This document shows positions 1 through 8,597 of a stretch of DNA of 64,000 bases, in pieces. The translations under genes were made by a program, and so were the position numbers. The first letter of the stretch is position 1, and each line of letters begins with the position of its first letter. This DNA is from Nioella ostreopsis (GTDB taxonomy: Bacteria; Pseudomonadota; Alphaproteobacteria; Rhodobacterales; Rhodobacteraceae), in the NCBI RefSeq assembly GCF_004000255.1, contig NZ_RCIQ01000017.1, forward strand, positions 20,082 to 84,081, in the 5' to 3' direction. The notes beneath the pieces are model-generated. The model saw only the letters and a list, made by a program, of their open reading frames with translations, was not told the origin of the DNA and searched no databases.

Positions 1-1
1 C

Positions 2-385
2 CCACCCTACGCCCCGTTCATCCGATGGGCCACCCGCACCGGCCGCGCCTGGCCCTCGCCCGTGGGGATGCTGGTGCATGACACCGCTGGCATGATGATT
101 TCGATCCGAGGTGCGGTGCTGCTGCCCGGTCAACTTGACTTACCCGCCTTACAGGCCAGCTCCCCCTGCGCGGACTGCGCCCAACCCTGCCTGACCGCCT
201 GCCCCGTCGGGGCGCTTGGGCCACAGCCCTATGACGTTCCGGCCTGTCACGCCCACCTGGACAGCCCCGAGGGTGCCGACTGCCTGACCCGCGGCTGCCT
301 TGTGCGCCGCGCCTGCCCCATCAGCCAACGCTTTGGCCGAGACCCAGCCCAGACCGCCCATCACATGAGGCATTTTCACAAATGA
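2..385 (+). CDS. Ferredoxin-like 4Fe-4S protein, C-terminal part (gene starts before the window)
   Basis: The reading frame is open from base 2, so only the C-terminal 127 residues are present. They contain a cysteine cluster CADCAQPCLTACPVGAL, which fits the CxxCxxxCxxxCP pattern of a 4Fe-4S ferredoxin site. Four more cysteines follow (CHAH...CLTRGCLVRRACP), so a second cluster or a metal site is possible. It most likely transfers electrons in the cytoplasm, but the partner cannot be told. The stop overlaps the start of the phosphatase gene by 4 bp (ATGA), so the two are translationally coupled. Family assignment is from the motif only. Confidence 0.6.
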   Translation, partial: PPYAPFIRWATRTGRAWPSPVGMLVHDTAGMMISIRGAVLLPGQLDLPALQASSPCADCAQPCLTACPVGALGPQPYDVPACHAHLDSPEGADCLTRGCLVRRACPISQRFGRDPAQTAHHMRHFHK

Positions 386-885
386 GCCTGACCCTGATCC
401 TGACCCGTCACGCAAAATCCGACTGGGGCGACCCGATGCTGGACGACCATGACCGCCCCCTTAACGCGCGCGGGCAGCGTGATGCGCCGCGGATCGGTCA
501 GTGGCTGCAGGACAAGGGCTATGTGCCCGACAAGGTCACGGTGTCATCCGCGCGCCGGGCGCAGGAAACATGGCAAGGCATTGCGACAACCATTGGCGGG
601 CGCCCCAAGGTCAACACCGCTGAAAAGCTCTATCATGCATCGGCAGATACGCTTCTGGCCTATACGCGCGGTTCTTACGCGATGACCCACATGATCATCG
701 GCCATAACCCCGGTATGGCCGAGTTTGCCGAGAGGCTGCTGTTCAGCAAGCCAATGAACGCGCGGTTCGCCGACTTCCCGACCTGCGCCACGCTGGTGGT
801 GGATTGCGACGAATCCGACTGGCGCGATGTTCAGTGGGGCAGTGGAAAGCTGCTGGACTTCGTTACACCCCACGACCTGCCCTGA
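382..885 (+). CDS. Histidine phosphatase family protein (SixA-like)
   Basis: This 167-residue protein is a short histidine phosphatase (phosphoglycerate mutase superfamily). The catalytic RHAKSDW motif lies at residues 9-15, where the histidine becomes phosphorylated. The second conserved stretch, MIIGHNPGMAEF, carries the proton-relay histidine. The length and the lack of extra domains match SixA, which removes phosphate from phosphohistidine domains; that substrate is inferred, not shown. The start overlaps the ferredoxin-like gene by 4 bp. A strong hairpin terminator follows the stop within 10 bp. Confidence 0.82.
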   Translation: MSLTLILTRHAKSDWGDPMLDDHDRPLNARGQRDAPRIGQWLQDKGYVPDKVTVSSARRAQETWQGIATTIGGRPKVNTAEKLYHASADTLLAYTRGSYAMTHMIIGHNPGMAEFAERLLFSKPMNARFADFPTCATLVVDCDESDWRDVQWGSGKLLDFVTPHDLP

Positions 886-887
886 AC

Positions 888-921
888 GAAAAAGGCCCCC
901 GCGATCCACGGGGGCCTCTTT
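888..921. terminator. Bidirectional hairpin terminator
   Basis: A perfect 8-bp stem pairs AGGCCCCC (893-900) with GGGGGCCT (910-917) around a 9-base loop. It is flanked by an A-run on the left and CTTT on the right. It sits between the convergent phosphatase and aapP genes. The minus-strand side has the better U-tract (five T), so it mainly ends the amino-acid transporter operon. Confidence 0.8.
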
Positions 922-938
922 GAGTGCTGTCGGTCGGC

Positions 939-1742
939 TCAGTGGCCGAGGATCTGGCTGAGGAACAGCTTGGTCCGGTCAGACTGCGGATTGGTGAAGA
1001 ACTCTTCCGGTTCGTTCTGTTCCACGATCTGGCCCGCGTCCATGAAGATGACCCGGTTGGCGACCTGCCGTGCGAAGCCCATCTCGTGGGTCACGCAGAG
1101 CATGGTCATGCCTTCCTCGGCCAGCTCGATCATGGTGTCGAGCACTTCCTTGATCATCTCGGGGTCAAGCGCCGAGGTGGGTTCGTCGAACAGCATGATG
1201 CGCGGACGCATGCAGAGCGAGCGGGCAATCGCCACACGCTGCTGCTGACCACCGGACAACTGGCCGGGGTACTTGTCGGCCTGTTCCGGGATCTTCACCT
1301 TTTCAAGGAAATGCATCGCCGTTTCCTCGGCTTCCTTCTTGGGCGTCTTGCGCACCCAGATCGGGGCCAGCGTGCAGTTTTCCAGGATCGTCAGGTGCGG
1401 GAACAGGTTGAAGTGCTGGAAGCACATGCCAACCTCGGACCGGATCTTGTCGATGTTCTTCAGGTCGTTCGACAGTTCGGTTCCGTCCACCACGATCTTG
1501 CCCTGCTGGTGTTCTTCCAGCGCGTTGATGCAGCGGATCAGGGTGGATTTGCCGGACCCCGAGGGACCACAGATCACGATCCGTTCGCCACGATACACCG
1601 TCAGGTCGATGTCGCGCAGCACGTGGAAAGTGCCGTACCACTTGTTCATCCCCGAGATGTCGATCGCGACCTCGTCAGAGACTTTCATATGGGACCGGTC
1701 GATTTCGCGGTTCTGGATAGCGGAAGTTTGAGCGTCAGTCAT
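939..1742 (-). CDS. aapP: General L-amino acid ABC transporter, ATP-binding subunit (AapP/BztD)
   Basis: This is a 267-residue ATPase of the polar amino acid uptake family. Walker [10 protein letters not shown] is at residues 59-67, the signature LSGGQ at 162-166, and Walker B IMLFDEP at 182-188, so it should be active. It is the last gene of a four-gene set ordered binding protein, two permeases, ATPase, the same layout as rhizobial aapJQMP and Rhodobacter bztABCD, which import Glu, Gln, Asp, Asn and other L-amino acids. AGGAGA precedes the ATG. The gap to the upstream permease gene is 12 bp. Confidence 0.93.
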   Translation of the reverse strand: MTDAQTSAIQNREIDRSHMKVSDEVAIDISGMNKWYGTFHVLRDIDLTVYRGERIVICGPSGSGKSTLIRCINALEEHQQGKIVVDGTELSNDLKNIDKIRSEVGMCFQHFNLFPHLTILENCTLAPIWVRKTPKKEAEETAMHFLEKVKIPEQADKYPGQLSGGQQQRVAIARSLCMRPRIMLFDEPTSALDPEMIKEVLDTMIELAEEGMTMLCVTHEMGFARQVANRVIFMDAGQIVEQNEPEEFFTNPQSDRTKLFLSQILGH

Positions 1743-1754
1743 TTGGACGTCTCC

Positions 1755-3056
1755 TTAGCGATGCCCGGTGTTGAGCTTGCGCTCAAGCCACTGAGAGTAG
1801 CGGGACATGGAAAAACAGAAGATGAAGAAGCACAGGCCGATGAAGATGAACAGTTCCCAGTAGATACCGTTCCAGGCCGAGTCCGCGCGAATTGCGTTGG
1901 ACAGGCCAATCGGGTCCAGAAGGCCGATGAACACCACAAGCGTGGTATCCTTGAACAGCCCGATGAAGGTGGACACGATCCCGGGGATGGAAATCTTCAG
2001 CGCCTGCGGCAGGATGATCAGCTGCATGGACTGCCAGTAGTCGAGCCCAAGGCTGTCGGCGCCCTCATACTGGCCGCGCGGCAGGGCGGCGAGCCCCCCA
2101 CGGACCACCTCGGCGATATAGGCCGAGGAGAAGAGCGTCACCATGATGATCACCCGCAACATCAGGTCGAAGTTGGTTCCCGGCGGCAGGAAGTAGTTCA
2201 GCAGCAGCGATGCCGTGAACAGCCACACGATCAGGGGAACGCCCCGGATGACCTCGATGAAGATGACCGAGCACTTGTTGATGATGAACAGGTCAGACTG
2301 ACGGCCAAGCGCCAGGAAGATGCCCAGAGGCAGCGACATGACGATACCTGCGACACCGATCACGATGGCCAGCATGAAGCCGCCGAAGCGATCGGAAGGC
2401 ACCGCTTCGATCCCGATGGGAAGTGCGGCACCCAGAATGCCGCTCAGCGGACCGGCGACGAGCAGCCAGTACAGAAGCGGCACCACGATGGCCCCGATGG
2501 TTGCACCAAGCGCCCCGAGCGTGGCGGCGCCGTAGGTCAGAACCGCCCAACCGATGACGAACCCGAGGGCCGTCACAAGCGGACCCCAGATCGTGCCGCC
2601 CCACAGCAGCCAATAGGCCGCGAAGGGCATGATAGCCGTCACGATCAGCAGCTTGCGCGGGGCCGTGTCGAACAGGATCGGGGCAATGGCGACACCGAAC
2701 AGGATCAGCGCCAGGATCGGACGCCAGTAGAGCTCTGACGGATAGAAGCCGAACAAGAGCTGATGCCAGCGATCCGCGATCACCGCCCAACAGGCCACGT
2801 CATATCCGATACCCGATGCATCGCGGATTTCACGGCATTCCGTCAGGGATTCCGCGTTCCAGATTCCACCGACCGACCAGGGCAGGATATGCGCCAGCAC
2901 CCAGTAGATCACGTAAAGCGACACGATGGTCAGGATCGTGTTCAGCCAGCCCGAGAACAGGTTTTCCCTGATCCACTTCACCGCACCCTTCTCGGTGATC
3001 GGCGGATCCTTGGGGTCCAGCATCTGGGTGCGGACAAATGAAGGTGTATTTGTCAT
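1755..3056 (-). CDS. aapM: General L-amino acid ABC transporter, permease subunit (AapM/BztC)
   Basis: This 433-residue inner-membrane permease has the extended N-terminal part typical of AapM/BztC. The C-terminal half holds the conserved binding-protein-dependent loop (EVVRGGLAALPRGQYEGADSLGL), which docks on the ATPase. Several hydrophobic segments are visible from about residue 35 onward. It starts 1 bp after the stop of the first permease gene, so the two are coupled and probably form a heterodimeric pore. The exact amino-acid range cannot be read from sequence. Confidence 0.92.
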   Translation of the reverse strand: MTNTPSFVRTQMLDPKDPPITEKGAVKWIRENLFSGWLNTILTIVSLYVIYWVLAHILPWSVGGIWNAESLTECREIRDASGIGYDVACWAVIADRWHQLLFGFYPSELYWRPILALILFGVAIAPILFDTAPRKLLIVTAIMPFAAYWLLWGGTIWGPLVTALGFVIGWAVLTYGAATLGALGATIGAIVVPLLYWLLVAGPLSGILGAALPIGIEAVPSDRFGGFMLAIVIGVAGIVMSLPLGIFLALGRQSDLFIINKCSVIFIEVIRGVPLIVWLFTASLLLNYFLPPGTNFDLMLRVIIMVTLFSSAYIAEVVRGGLAALPRGQYEGADSLGLDYWQSMQLIILPQALKISIPGIVSTFIGLFKDTTLVVFIGLLDPIGLSNAIRADSAWNGIYWELFIFIGLCFFIFCFSMSRYSQWLERKLNTGHR

Positions 3057-3057
3057 A

Positions 3058-4347
3058 TCACCGCTCCTTCAGCTTGACGGAATTGTTGTAGATGTTCATC
3101 GCGCCCGAGATGACCAGCGAGGTCACAAGGTAGAACAGACCCAAAAGCAGCATGCCCTCCAGCTCTCGGCCGGTCTGGTTGATCGTGATCCCCCCGAGGG
3201 TGGAGCGAACATCCATGTAGCCCACGGCGATGGCGAGCGAGCTGTTCTTGGTCAGGTTCAGATATTGCGAGATGAGCGGTGGAATGATCACCCGCATCGC
3301 CTGCGGCAGGATCACCAGATTCATCGTCCGGTTCGGACGCAGGCCCAGGGCAAACGCCGCCTCGGTCTGGCCCCTGCTGACGGCCAGGATGCCCGCCCGG
3401 ACAATCTCGGCGATGAATGCGCCAGTGTAAAGCGACAGCGCGAACCAAAGGGCAATCAGCGAGTTCCGCATATGGATGCCGCCAGAGAAGTTGAAGCCCC
3501 TTAGTTCGGGAAGATCCAGCGTTGCACCAAGGGCGATCATGACCAGAACAAACGGCCCGAGGATCACCCCGATCTGCATCCACAACGTGGCTGGTGGCCT
3601 GATGCCCGTCGCCTCCTGCGTCTTGGTGGCCCAACGTCCAATTGCCTTTGACGCAAGGACGCCGCCAACAAGCAGAACCAGTACAAGCAGCCAGTCCATC
3701 GCAACGGCCGACGGGATGATCGCAGCTTCGACGCCATCTGCCGCTTCGGTCATTTCATTGCCGCCAAGCGAGCGGGTAAAGACGACATTGGGCACATAGA
3801 TCCCGCGGTTCGTGACAGCGACGCTGTCTCCGAGGATCATCGACGCTTCCGCATCCTCCCCGCGGAAGTCTCGCGGTTGCGGGGTGGCTTCGGTCATGAC
3901 CGCGAAGATCAGGATGATCCACAGCAGCAGCGGGATGTTGCGGAAGCCTTCGACATAGACGGTCATCAGGCGGCCGACGATCCAGTTCTTCGACAGGCGC
4001 AGAACACCGGCGATGACGCCGAGGATGGTGGCCAGGATGCAGCCCAGAAAGGCAACAAGAAGCGTATTGAGAATACCGACAAGCGCGGCGCGCCCGTGGG
4101 TGGAGTCATTCGAGTATTCGATGAGGCGCTGGTTGATATCGTAACCGGCGCGAGAGTTCAGGAAGGCGAAGTTGAAATCTTTCCCGAGCTCTTCAAGATT
4201 GTGAACGATGTTCCGTCCCAGGAACCAGATCGCCGCAAGAATGAGGGCGAAGGCGACAACCTGAATGGTCATGGACCGATACCGGGTGTCGTAGATAAGT
4301 TGGCTAAGTCGGAAGGACTCGGCCGGTGGGTTTGTTGCTGATGACAT
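3058..4347 (-). CDS. aapQ: General L-amino acid ABC transporter, permease subunit (AapQ/BztB)
   Basis: This 429-residue permease is the partner of AapM. The ATG at 4347 (MSSATNPPAES) is chosen because the longer frame adds 16 residues with no family resemblance. The first membrane segment starts about residue 25, and a long periplasmic insert lies near residues 130-185. The EAA-type loop EIVRAGILAVSRGQTEAAFALGL is near residue 340. The gene lies 149 bp after aapJ, with a hairpin between them. Confidence 0.92.
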   Translation of the reverse strand: MSSATNPPAESFRLSQLIYDTRYRSMTIQVVAFALILAAIWFLGRNIVHNLEELGKDFNFAFLNSRAGYDINQRLIEYSNDSTHGRAALVGILNTLLVAFLGCILATILGVIAGVLRLSKNWIVGRLMTVYVEGFRNIPLLLWIILIFAVMTEATPQPRDFRGEDAEASMILGDSVAVTNRGIYVPNVVFTRSLGGNEMTEAADGVEAAIIPSAVAMDWLLVLVLLVGGVLASKAIGRWATKTQEATGIRPPATLWMQIGVILGPFVLVMIALGATLDLPELRGFNFSGGIHMRNSLIALWFALSLYTGAFIAEIVRAGILAVSRGQTEAAFALGLRPNRTMNLVILPQAMRVIIPPLISQYLNLTKNSSLAIAVGYMDVRSTLGGITINQTGRELEGMLLLGLFYLVTSLVISGAMNIYNNSVKLKER

Positions 4348-4455
4348 GTTTGGCAACCCCGACTGTCGCTGGAGGAGCGACCCACGACCCCCCATTCACC
4401 TGTATGACAGGTGGTCCGGTCGCATGGTCAGTACTTGGTGAGGCGCAATTGGAAG

Positions 4456-4480
4456 AAGGGCGCGGCAATGCCGCGCCCCC
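4456..4480 (-). promoter_or_regulatory. Intercistronic hairpin between aapJ and aapQ
   Basis: A perfect 9-bp stem pairs GGGCGCGGC (4458-4466) with GCCGCGCCC (4470-4478) around a 3-base loop, just after the aapJ stop. No clean U-tract follows on the minus strand. This fits a partial terminator or 3'-end stabiliser that leaves more binding-protein mRNA than permease mRNA, as is common in such operons. The effect is inferred. Confidence 0.55.
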
Positions 4481-4496
4481 CAATTCCGGCTATTCC

Positions 4497-5513
4497 TTAG
4501 CGGAACGGCGGCGAGTAGAGCAGACCGCCATCGGTCCACTGGGCGTTCAGACCACGCGCCAGACCGATCGGGGTGTTCTCACCGATGTTGCCTTCAAAGA
4601 GTTCACCGTAGTTGCCGACGGAGGAAATCGCGTTTGCCGCCCAGTCGGAGGACAGGCCGAGCATACCGCCCAGGTCGCCTTCGGAGCCGAGCAGACGGTT
4701 GATTTCCGGGTTCTCGGTGCCGGCGGCCAGTTCAGCCACGTTTGCCGAGGTCACGCCAAGTTCTTCTGCCGCGATCAGAGCGTTCAGCGTCCAGCGGACG
4801 ATGTCGCCCCATTCGTTGTCACCATGACGGACGAGCGGGCCGAGCGGCTCTTTCGAGATGATTTCCGGCAGAACCACGTGTGCCGACGGATCTTCGAAAG
4901 TGGCGCGGGTTGCGGCCAGACCGGATGCGTCGGTGGTGTACACGTCGCAGGCGCCAGCCAGATACTGCTGCTGCGCTTCTGCGTTGGTTTCGATCGGAAC
5001 CGGCTCGTAGCTCATGTTGTTGGAGCTGAAGAAGTCAGCCAGGTTGAGCTCGGTGGTGGTGCCGGTCTGGATACAAACGGTCGCGCCGTCCAGTTCCATG
5101 GCCGAGGACACGCCCAGTTCACGGGGAACCATGAAGCCCTGACCGTCATAGTAGTTGATGCCGGTGAATTCGAAACGCAGGTCGACGTCACGGCTGAAGG
5201 TCCAGGTGGTGTTCCGGGCCAGCATGTCAATTTCGCCGGAGGCCAGCGCGGTGAAGCGGGTCTGACCGGTGGTGGGGACGAAGTTCACAGCGGTGGAGTC
5301 GCCGAGAACGGCAGCGGCGACAGCGCGACAAACGCCAACGTCGAAGCCTTCCCATTCACCGTTTGCATCGGGCGCCGCGAAGCCGACGAGGCCAGTGGTC
5401 ACGCCGCAGTTCAGTGCACCACGCGCGCGGACTTCGTCCAGCGTCTGCGCGGACACAGCACCAGCTGCAAGACCTGCCACGGCAAGCGTGCCGAGAAGAA
5501 CGGATTTTTTCAT
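4497..5513 (-). CDS. aapJ: General L-amino acid ABC transporter, periplasmic binding protein (AapJ/BztA)
   Basis: This is a 338-residue periplasmic solute-binding protein of family 3. The start at 5513 gives a normal Sec signal peptide (MKKSVLLGTLAVAGLAAGAVSA, cleavage near AQT). It is preceded by AGGAAGAGG at good spacing; the longer frame upstream is non-coding. The mature start LDEVRARGALNCGVTTGLVGFA is characteristic of AapJ/BztA. It is first in the operon and delivers L-amino acids to AapQM. A candidate promoter lies about 105-130 bp upstream. Confidence 0.94.
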   Translation of the reverse strand: MKKSVLLGTLAVAGLAAGAVSAQTLDEVRARGALNCGVTTGLVGFAAPDANGEWEGFDVGVCRAVAAAVLGDSTAVNFVPTTGQTRFTALASGEIDMLARNTTWTFSRDVDLRFEFTGINYYDGQGFMVPRELGVSSAMELDGATVCIQTGTTTELNLADFFSSNNMSYEPVPIETNAEAQQQYLAGACDVYTTDASGLAATRATFEDPSAHVVLPEIISKEPLGPLVRHGDNEWGDIVRWTLNALIAAEELGVTSANVAELAAGTENPEINRLLGSEGDLGGMLGLSSDWAANAISSVGNYGELFEGNIGENTPIGLARGLNAQWTDGGLLYSPPFR

Positions 5514-5615
5514 GTTTACCTCTTCCTGATGGTTCGCCCTTTTGGGCGACTTGTTCGGCCATTGAGGCCCTTGAATTGGGAGGGGCAAACGCCATCGGCA
5601 CCAGCCCCCGCCCTT

Positions 5616-5645
5616 TAATTGGGCAAATCTGGGTGATGAGGTCAA
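5616..5645 (-). promoter_or_regulatory. Candidate promoter of the aap operon
   Basis: On the minus strand TTGACC (5640-5645) is followed after 18 bases by CAATTA (5616-5621). The -35 box is good and the -10 box poor. The 236-bp gap between ATP12 and aapJ shows no other feature apart from an imperfect TTACCTAGGGTAA repeat near 5680. Confidence 0.35.
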
Positions 5646-5749
5646 GGGTAGGGTTTGGTGAAACACACTGTTCCAAGGCTTACCTAGGGTAAATTTCCCA
5701 AGGTGCCCGCGCCCTGCGCAACAGCATTATCAATCTGCTTAGGGAAACA

Positions 5750-6463
5750 TCACGTTCCTTGCGCAAGGCGCAGGAAATTCGCGGCATGCAAGAAAGCCCG
5801 GCGCTTGATCTCGGCGGCCTCGGTCGCTTCGTCGTCCTCGCCCCACTGCGAAATCTGCCAATCCTCATCGATTCGGCTCAGGCGCCAGGCCGTATCCGGC
5901 TCGATTTGCTCATTCGCGACACTCAACCCCAGCACAAGCGACCCCGACAGCGTCACAAGGTCATGCAAGGCGGTCAGGGAAAAGGGCCGATAGCCCGCCA
6001 CGACACGGGCATAAACCGCAAGGCTTTCGTCAGGATGATCGGCGGGCAATATGCCAGACACCACCGCCAGCGGTGCAGAATAGGTCTTCTCCGCCCAGTC
6101 CAGAACCGGGTTCCAGCCCTTGTTTTGCTGATCTGCCAGCTCTTTGGGGGACTCTGCCCGATGACACAGCAGATCGGTCTCCGCATAGGCTGCCAGCATT
6201 GCGGCCACTTCCGCATGCTGGGTCGCCACCTTGTCGATCGCCGCGTTTGCCGAGCGCGTGAAAGGCATCGACAGCGGGTCGATCACACCCTCCTGTGCGG
6301 CCCATTCGGTGGCCACGGCGTCGGCCATGTCACGCGTCGGCAGCGCCATTGCGGATTTCAGCGGGGTGCGCACCGGGCGTCCGTCCAGCAGAACCTGCCA
6401 GCCGCCCTCGGCCTCGGCCACGCGGGTGTCCTTCCAAAAACGCCTCGCCTTCCATTCGCTCAT
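5750..6463 (-). CDS. ATP12 family F1-ATPase assembly chaperone
   Basis: This 237-residue protein opens with MSEWKARRFWKDTRVAEAEG and contains GRPVRTPLKSAMALPT, both hallmarks of the ATP12 family. In mitochondria ATP12 binds the F1 alpha subunit before assembly, and alphaproteobacterial members are thought to do the same. It also has the central FTRSANAAIDKV and DLLCHRAESP stretches. The gene begins 3 bp after the HAD hydrolase stop and ends a four-gene minus-strand block. Its presence supports an alphaproteobacterial host. Confidence 0.88.
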   Translation of the reverse strand: MSEWKARRFWKDTRVAEAEGGWQVLLDGRPVRTPLKSAMALPTRDMADAVATEWAAQEGVIDPLSMPFTRSANAAIDKVATQHAEVAAMLAAYAETDLLCHRAESPKELADQQNKGWNPVLDWAEKTYSAPLAVVSGILPADHPDESLAVYARVVAGYRPFSLTALHDLVTLSGSLVLGLSVANEQIEPDTAWRLSRIDEDWQISQWGEDDEATEAAEIKRRAFLHAANFLRLAQGT

Positions 6464-6466
6464 TGC

Positions 6467-7138
6467 TCAGCCCCAGATCTCGTTCAGTGCATTGTCCAAC
6501 TGGTCGAAATGAGTCAGCACTTTCATCGCCCCTGCGGTCACCAGATTTTCTGCCGGGTGATAGCCCCAGTTGACACCGATCGCGGGGATTCCGGCATTGC
6601 GGCCCATTTCCATGTCGAAAACCGTGTCCCCGAGAATCACCGCATGTGTAGTATCTACCCCGGTTTCGGACAGGCAAGCCGCGACCATCGAGGGGTTCGG
6701 TTTCGACGGGTGATCGTCAGCCACCTGCACGGTCTGAAACAGGCGCCGAAGCCCATGCATCTCCATCAGGTGATCCATCCCGCGACGGGATTTCCCGGTG
6801 GCGATGCCAAGCAGCAGATCGTCTTGCGCGGCCAGCCGGTCCAGAGCCTCGCGCGCCCCGGGATAGAAGGGCGACAACGCCTCGTCGTCTTCCGTGCGCA
6901 TCCGCATGAAGCCCTGCTTGTACCCTTCGACCAGCGCCGATTGCGTTGCGGCATCGGCCTCCGGCATCAACCGATCCATCGCCACTTGCAGCGACAGCCC
7001 GACAATGGACAGGGTCTGCTCACGCGACGGCGGGGTCAGGCCAAGCCCGTCGAAGGCGGCATTCATCGCCCCGACGATATGCGCCTGACTGTCGATCAGC
7101 GTGCCGTCGACATCGAAGATGACCAGTTTCAGGGTCAT
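6467..7138 (-). CDS. HAD family hydrolase (phosphoglycolate phosphatase-like)
   Basis: This is a 223-residue haloacid dehalogenase-type phosphatase. Motif I (FDVDGTLID) at residues 8-16 supplies the nucleophile Asp and the acid/base Asp. Motif II (GIATGKS) and motif III/IV (ILGDTVFDMEMG) follow in order. An alpha-helical cap of subtype C1 lies between motifs I and II, as in Gph/PpaX-type enzymes. The substrate is not known. The start overlaps the pseudouridine synthase stop by 4 bp (ATGA). Confidence 0.85.
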   Translation of the reverse strand: MTLKLVIFDVDGTLIDSQAHIVGAMNAAFDGLGLTPPSREQTLSIVGLSLQVAMDRLMPEADAATQSALVEGYKQGFMRMRTEDDEALSPFYPGAREALDRLAAQDDLLLGIATGKSRRGMDHLMEMHGLRRLFQTVQVADDHPSKPNPSMVAACLSETGVDTTHAVILGDTVFDMEMGRNAGIPAIGVNWGYHPAENLVTAGAMKVLTHFDQLDNALNEIWG

Positions 7139-8181
7139 TTCACCCCTTCGAACGGGTCTTCGGCGGCAAGGCTTTCATCCCAGCCGAACGTGTCCCAGCT
7201 TTGCGCCATATGTTCGGGCAAGGGGGCGGTGATCGTGATCTCTTTATGCGTGACCGGATGCTCGAACCGCATCATCCGCGCATGCAGGTGCAGTTTCTTC
7301 GAGATGATCCCGCCAAGCTGAGCGCCCCATCCGTCCCCCAGATTTTCCTGACCCGAGCCGCCATATTTCCCGTCACCGATAATCGGGTGCCCGATCTCGG
7401 CCATATGTGCGCGCAGCTGATGGGTCCGGCCCGTGATCGGCTCCATGGCCACCCAGGCCGCGCGCGAGGCGACACGATAGAGCGTGGCGTAGAGCGTATG
7501 GGCGCGCTTGGCGTCTGGATTCTGGTCCATGTCGCGCGGATGGATGGCGATCATTTTCTCGCCCTCGCCCTTGCGGCCATGGCCGGGCGCTTTCATCAGG
7601 CCGAAGCGGATCTCGCCCAGATAGGGCGTCGGCACACCGGCAACCAAAGCCCAGTAGATTTTCCGCGTCTCACGGTGGCGCATTGCGGCGGTCAGGGCCT
7701 TCGCGGCCTCGCGCGTGCGGGCCAGCAGAAGAACGCCCGAGGTGTCCTTGTCCAGCCGATGCACCAGCCGCGGCTTGTCCTCAAACCCGAATTTCAGCGC
7801 CTCGGCCAGCCCGTCCACATGGCGGGTCTGCTTGCTGCCACCCTGCGTGGGCAGGCCCGGCGGCTTGTTCAGCGCGATGATATGCTCATCCCGGTAAATC
7901 ACCGCGTTCTGGATCATCCTGGCATCGGCGTCCGACACCTGTTCACGCTTGATAAAGGGTTTGGGCGCGGCCTCATCGGGCAGTGGCGGAATGCGCACAG
8001 TCTGCCCCGCTTCCAGGCGGGTCGCGGGTTTCACCCGGCCACCGTTCACGCGGATTTCGCCCTTGCGGCACAGCTTCTCGATCTGCACTTGACCGATATG
8101 GGGAAACTGCCGCCGGAACCAGCGATCCAACCGCTGATCGCCCTCGTCAGGACCAATTTCCAATGTCTGAACACCACTCAT
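7135..8181 (-). CDS. RluA/RluC family 23S rRNA pseudouridine synthase
   Basis: This 348-residue enzyme has an N-terminal S4 RNA-binding domain (about residues 15-65) followed by the catalytic domain. The active-site motif HRLDKDTSG is at residues 141-149, with Asp144 as the catalytic residue. S4 plus this motif point to the RluC/RluD branch, which modifies 23S rRNA, but the target uridine is unknown. The start at 8181 is preferred over an upstream codon because it gives the ATGA overlap with crcB that recurs in this block. Confidence 0.88.
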   Translation of the reverse strand: MSGVQTLEIGPDEGDQRLDRWFRRQFPHIGQVQIEKLCRKGEIRVNGGRVKPATRLEAGQTVRIPPLPDEAAPKPFIKREQVSDADARMIQNAVIYRDEHIIALNKPPGLPTQGGSKQTRHVDGLAEALKFGFEDKPRLVHRLDKDTSGVLLLARTREAAKALTAAMRHRETRKIYWALVAGVPTPYLGEIRFGLMKAPGHGRKGEGEKMIAIHPRDMDQNPDAKRAHTLYATLYRVASRAAWVAMEPITGRTHQLRAHMAEIGHPIIGDGKYGGSGQENLGDGWGAQLGGIISKKLHLHARMMRFEHPVTHKEITITAPLPEHMAQSWDTFGWDESLAAEDPFEGVK

Positions 8182-8558
8182 ACGAACATCCCCCGTGCCA
8201 GCCACAGGCCCAGAAGCAGCCCGAAAATCGAACAGACGACGGAGGCCACGACATACAGAACTGCCCCGCTCATATCGCCGCGTTCATAAAGCGTCACGGC
8301 CTCCAGCGAGAAGGCCGAGAAAGTGGTGAAGCCGCCCAGGATCCCCGTCATCACGAAGGGCGACAGATGCGTCAGCCCGCGATGCGCCGCCGCCACCACG
8401 AAAACTCCCATCAGGAACGAGCCAATGATATTGACCGTGATCACGCCAAGCGGAAAGGCTCCGTGCCCCACCAGCCGGACGATTCCGACCCCGGCCGCAA
8501 AGCGCGCCGAGGCCCCGATAGCGCCGCCAAGGGCGACCTGAAGAAGCGTTGCAAACAT
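8178..8558 (-). CDS. crcB: Fluoride efflux channel CrcB/FluC
   Basis: This is a 126-residue four-helix membrane protein. Family signatures are VNIIGSFLMGV in helix 2 and GILGGFTTFSAFSLE in helix 3, which forms the fluoride pore. The length is normal for the family. It acts as a dimer in the inner membrane and exports fluoride. No fluoride riboswitch is visible: only 39 bp separate it from the oxygenase gene. It is followed by the pseudouridine synthase with a 4-bp overlap. Confidence 0.93.
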   Translation of the reverse strand: MFATLLQVALGGAIGASARFAAGVGIVRLVGHGAFPLGVITVNIIGSFLMGVFVVAAAHRGLTHLSPFVMTGILGGFTTFSAFSLEAVTLYERGDMSGAVLYVVASVVCSIFGLLLGLWLARGMFV

Positions 8559-8597
8559 GGGCGGGGTTTGTGGCTTTGGCCCACCGATGTCAATGGC

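Noticed and set aside
924..2738. 604-residue open frame on the plus strand
   Set aside because: It is antisense to aapP and aapM, which have clear family motifs. The translation is His/Asp/Gln/Arg-rich without domains, as is usual for antisense frames in high-GC DNA.
8559..8597. Fluoride riboswitch before crcB
   Set aside because: Only 39 bp are available between the genes, which is too short for the aptamer plus expression platform, and no pseudoknot pattern is visible.
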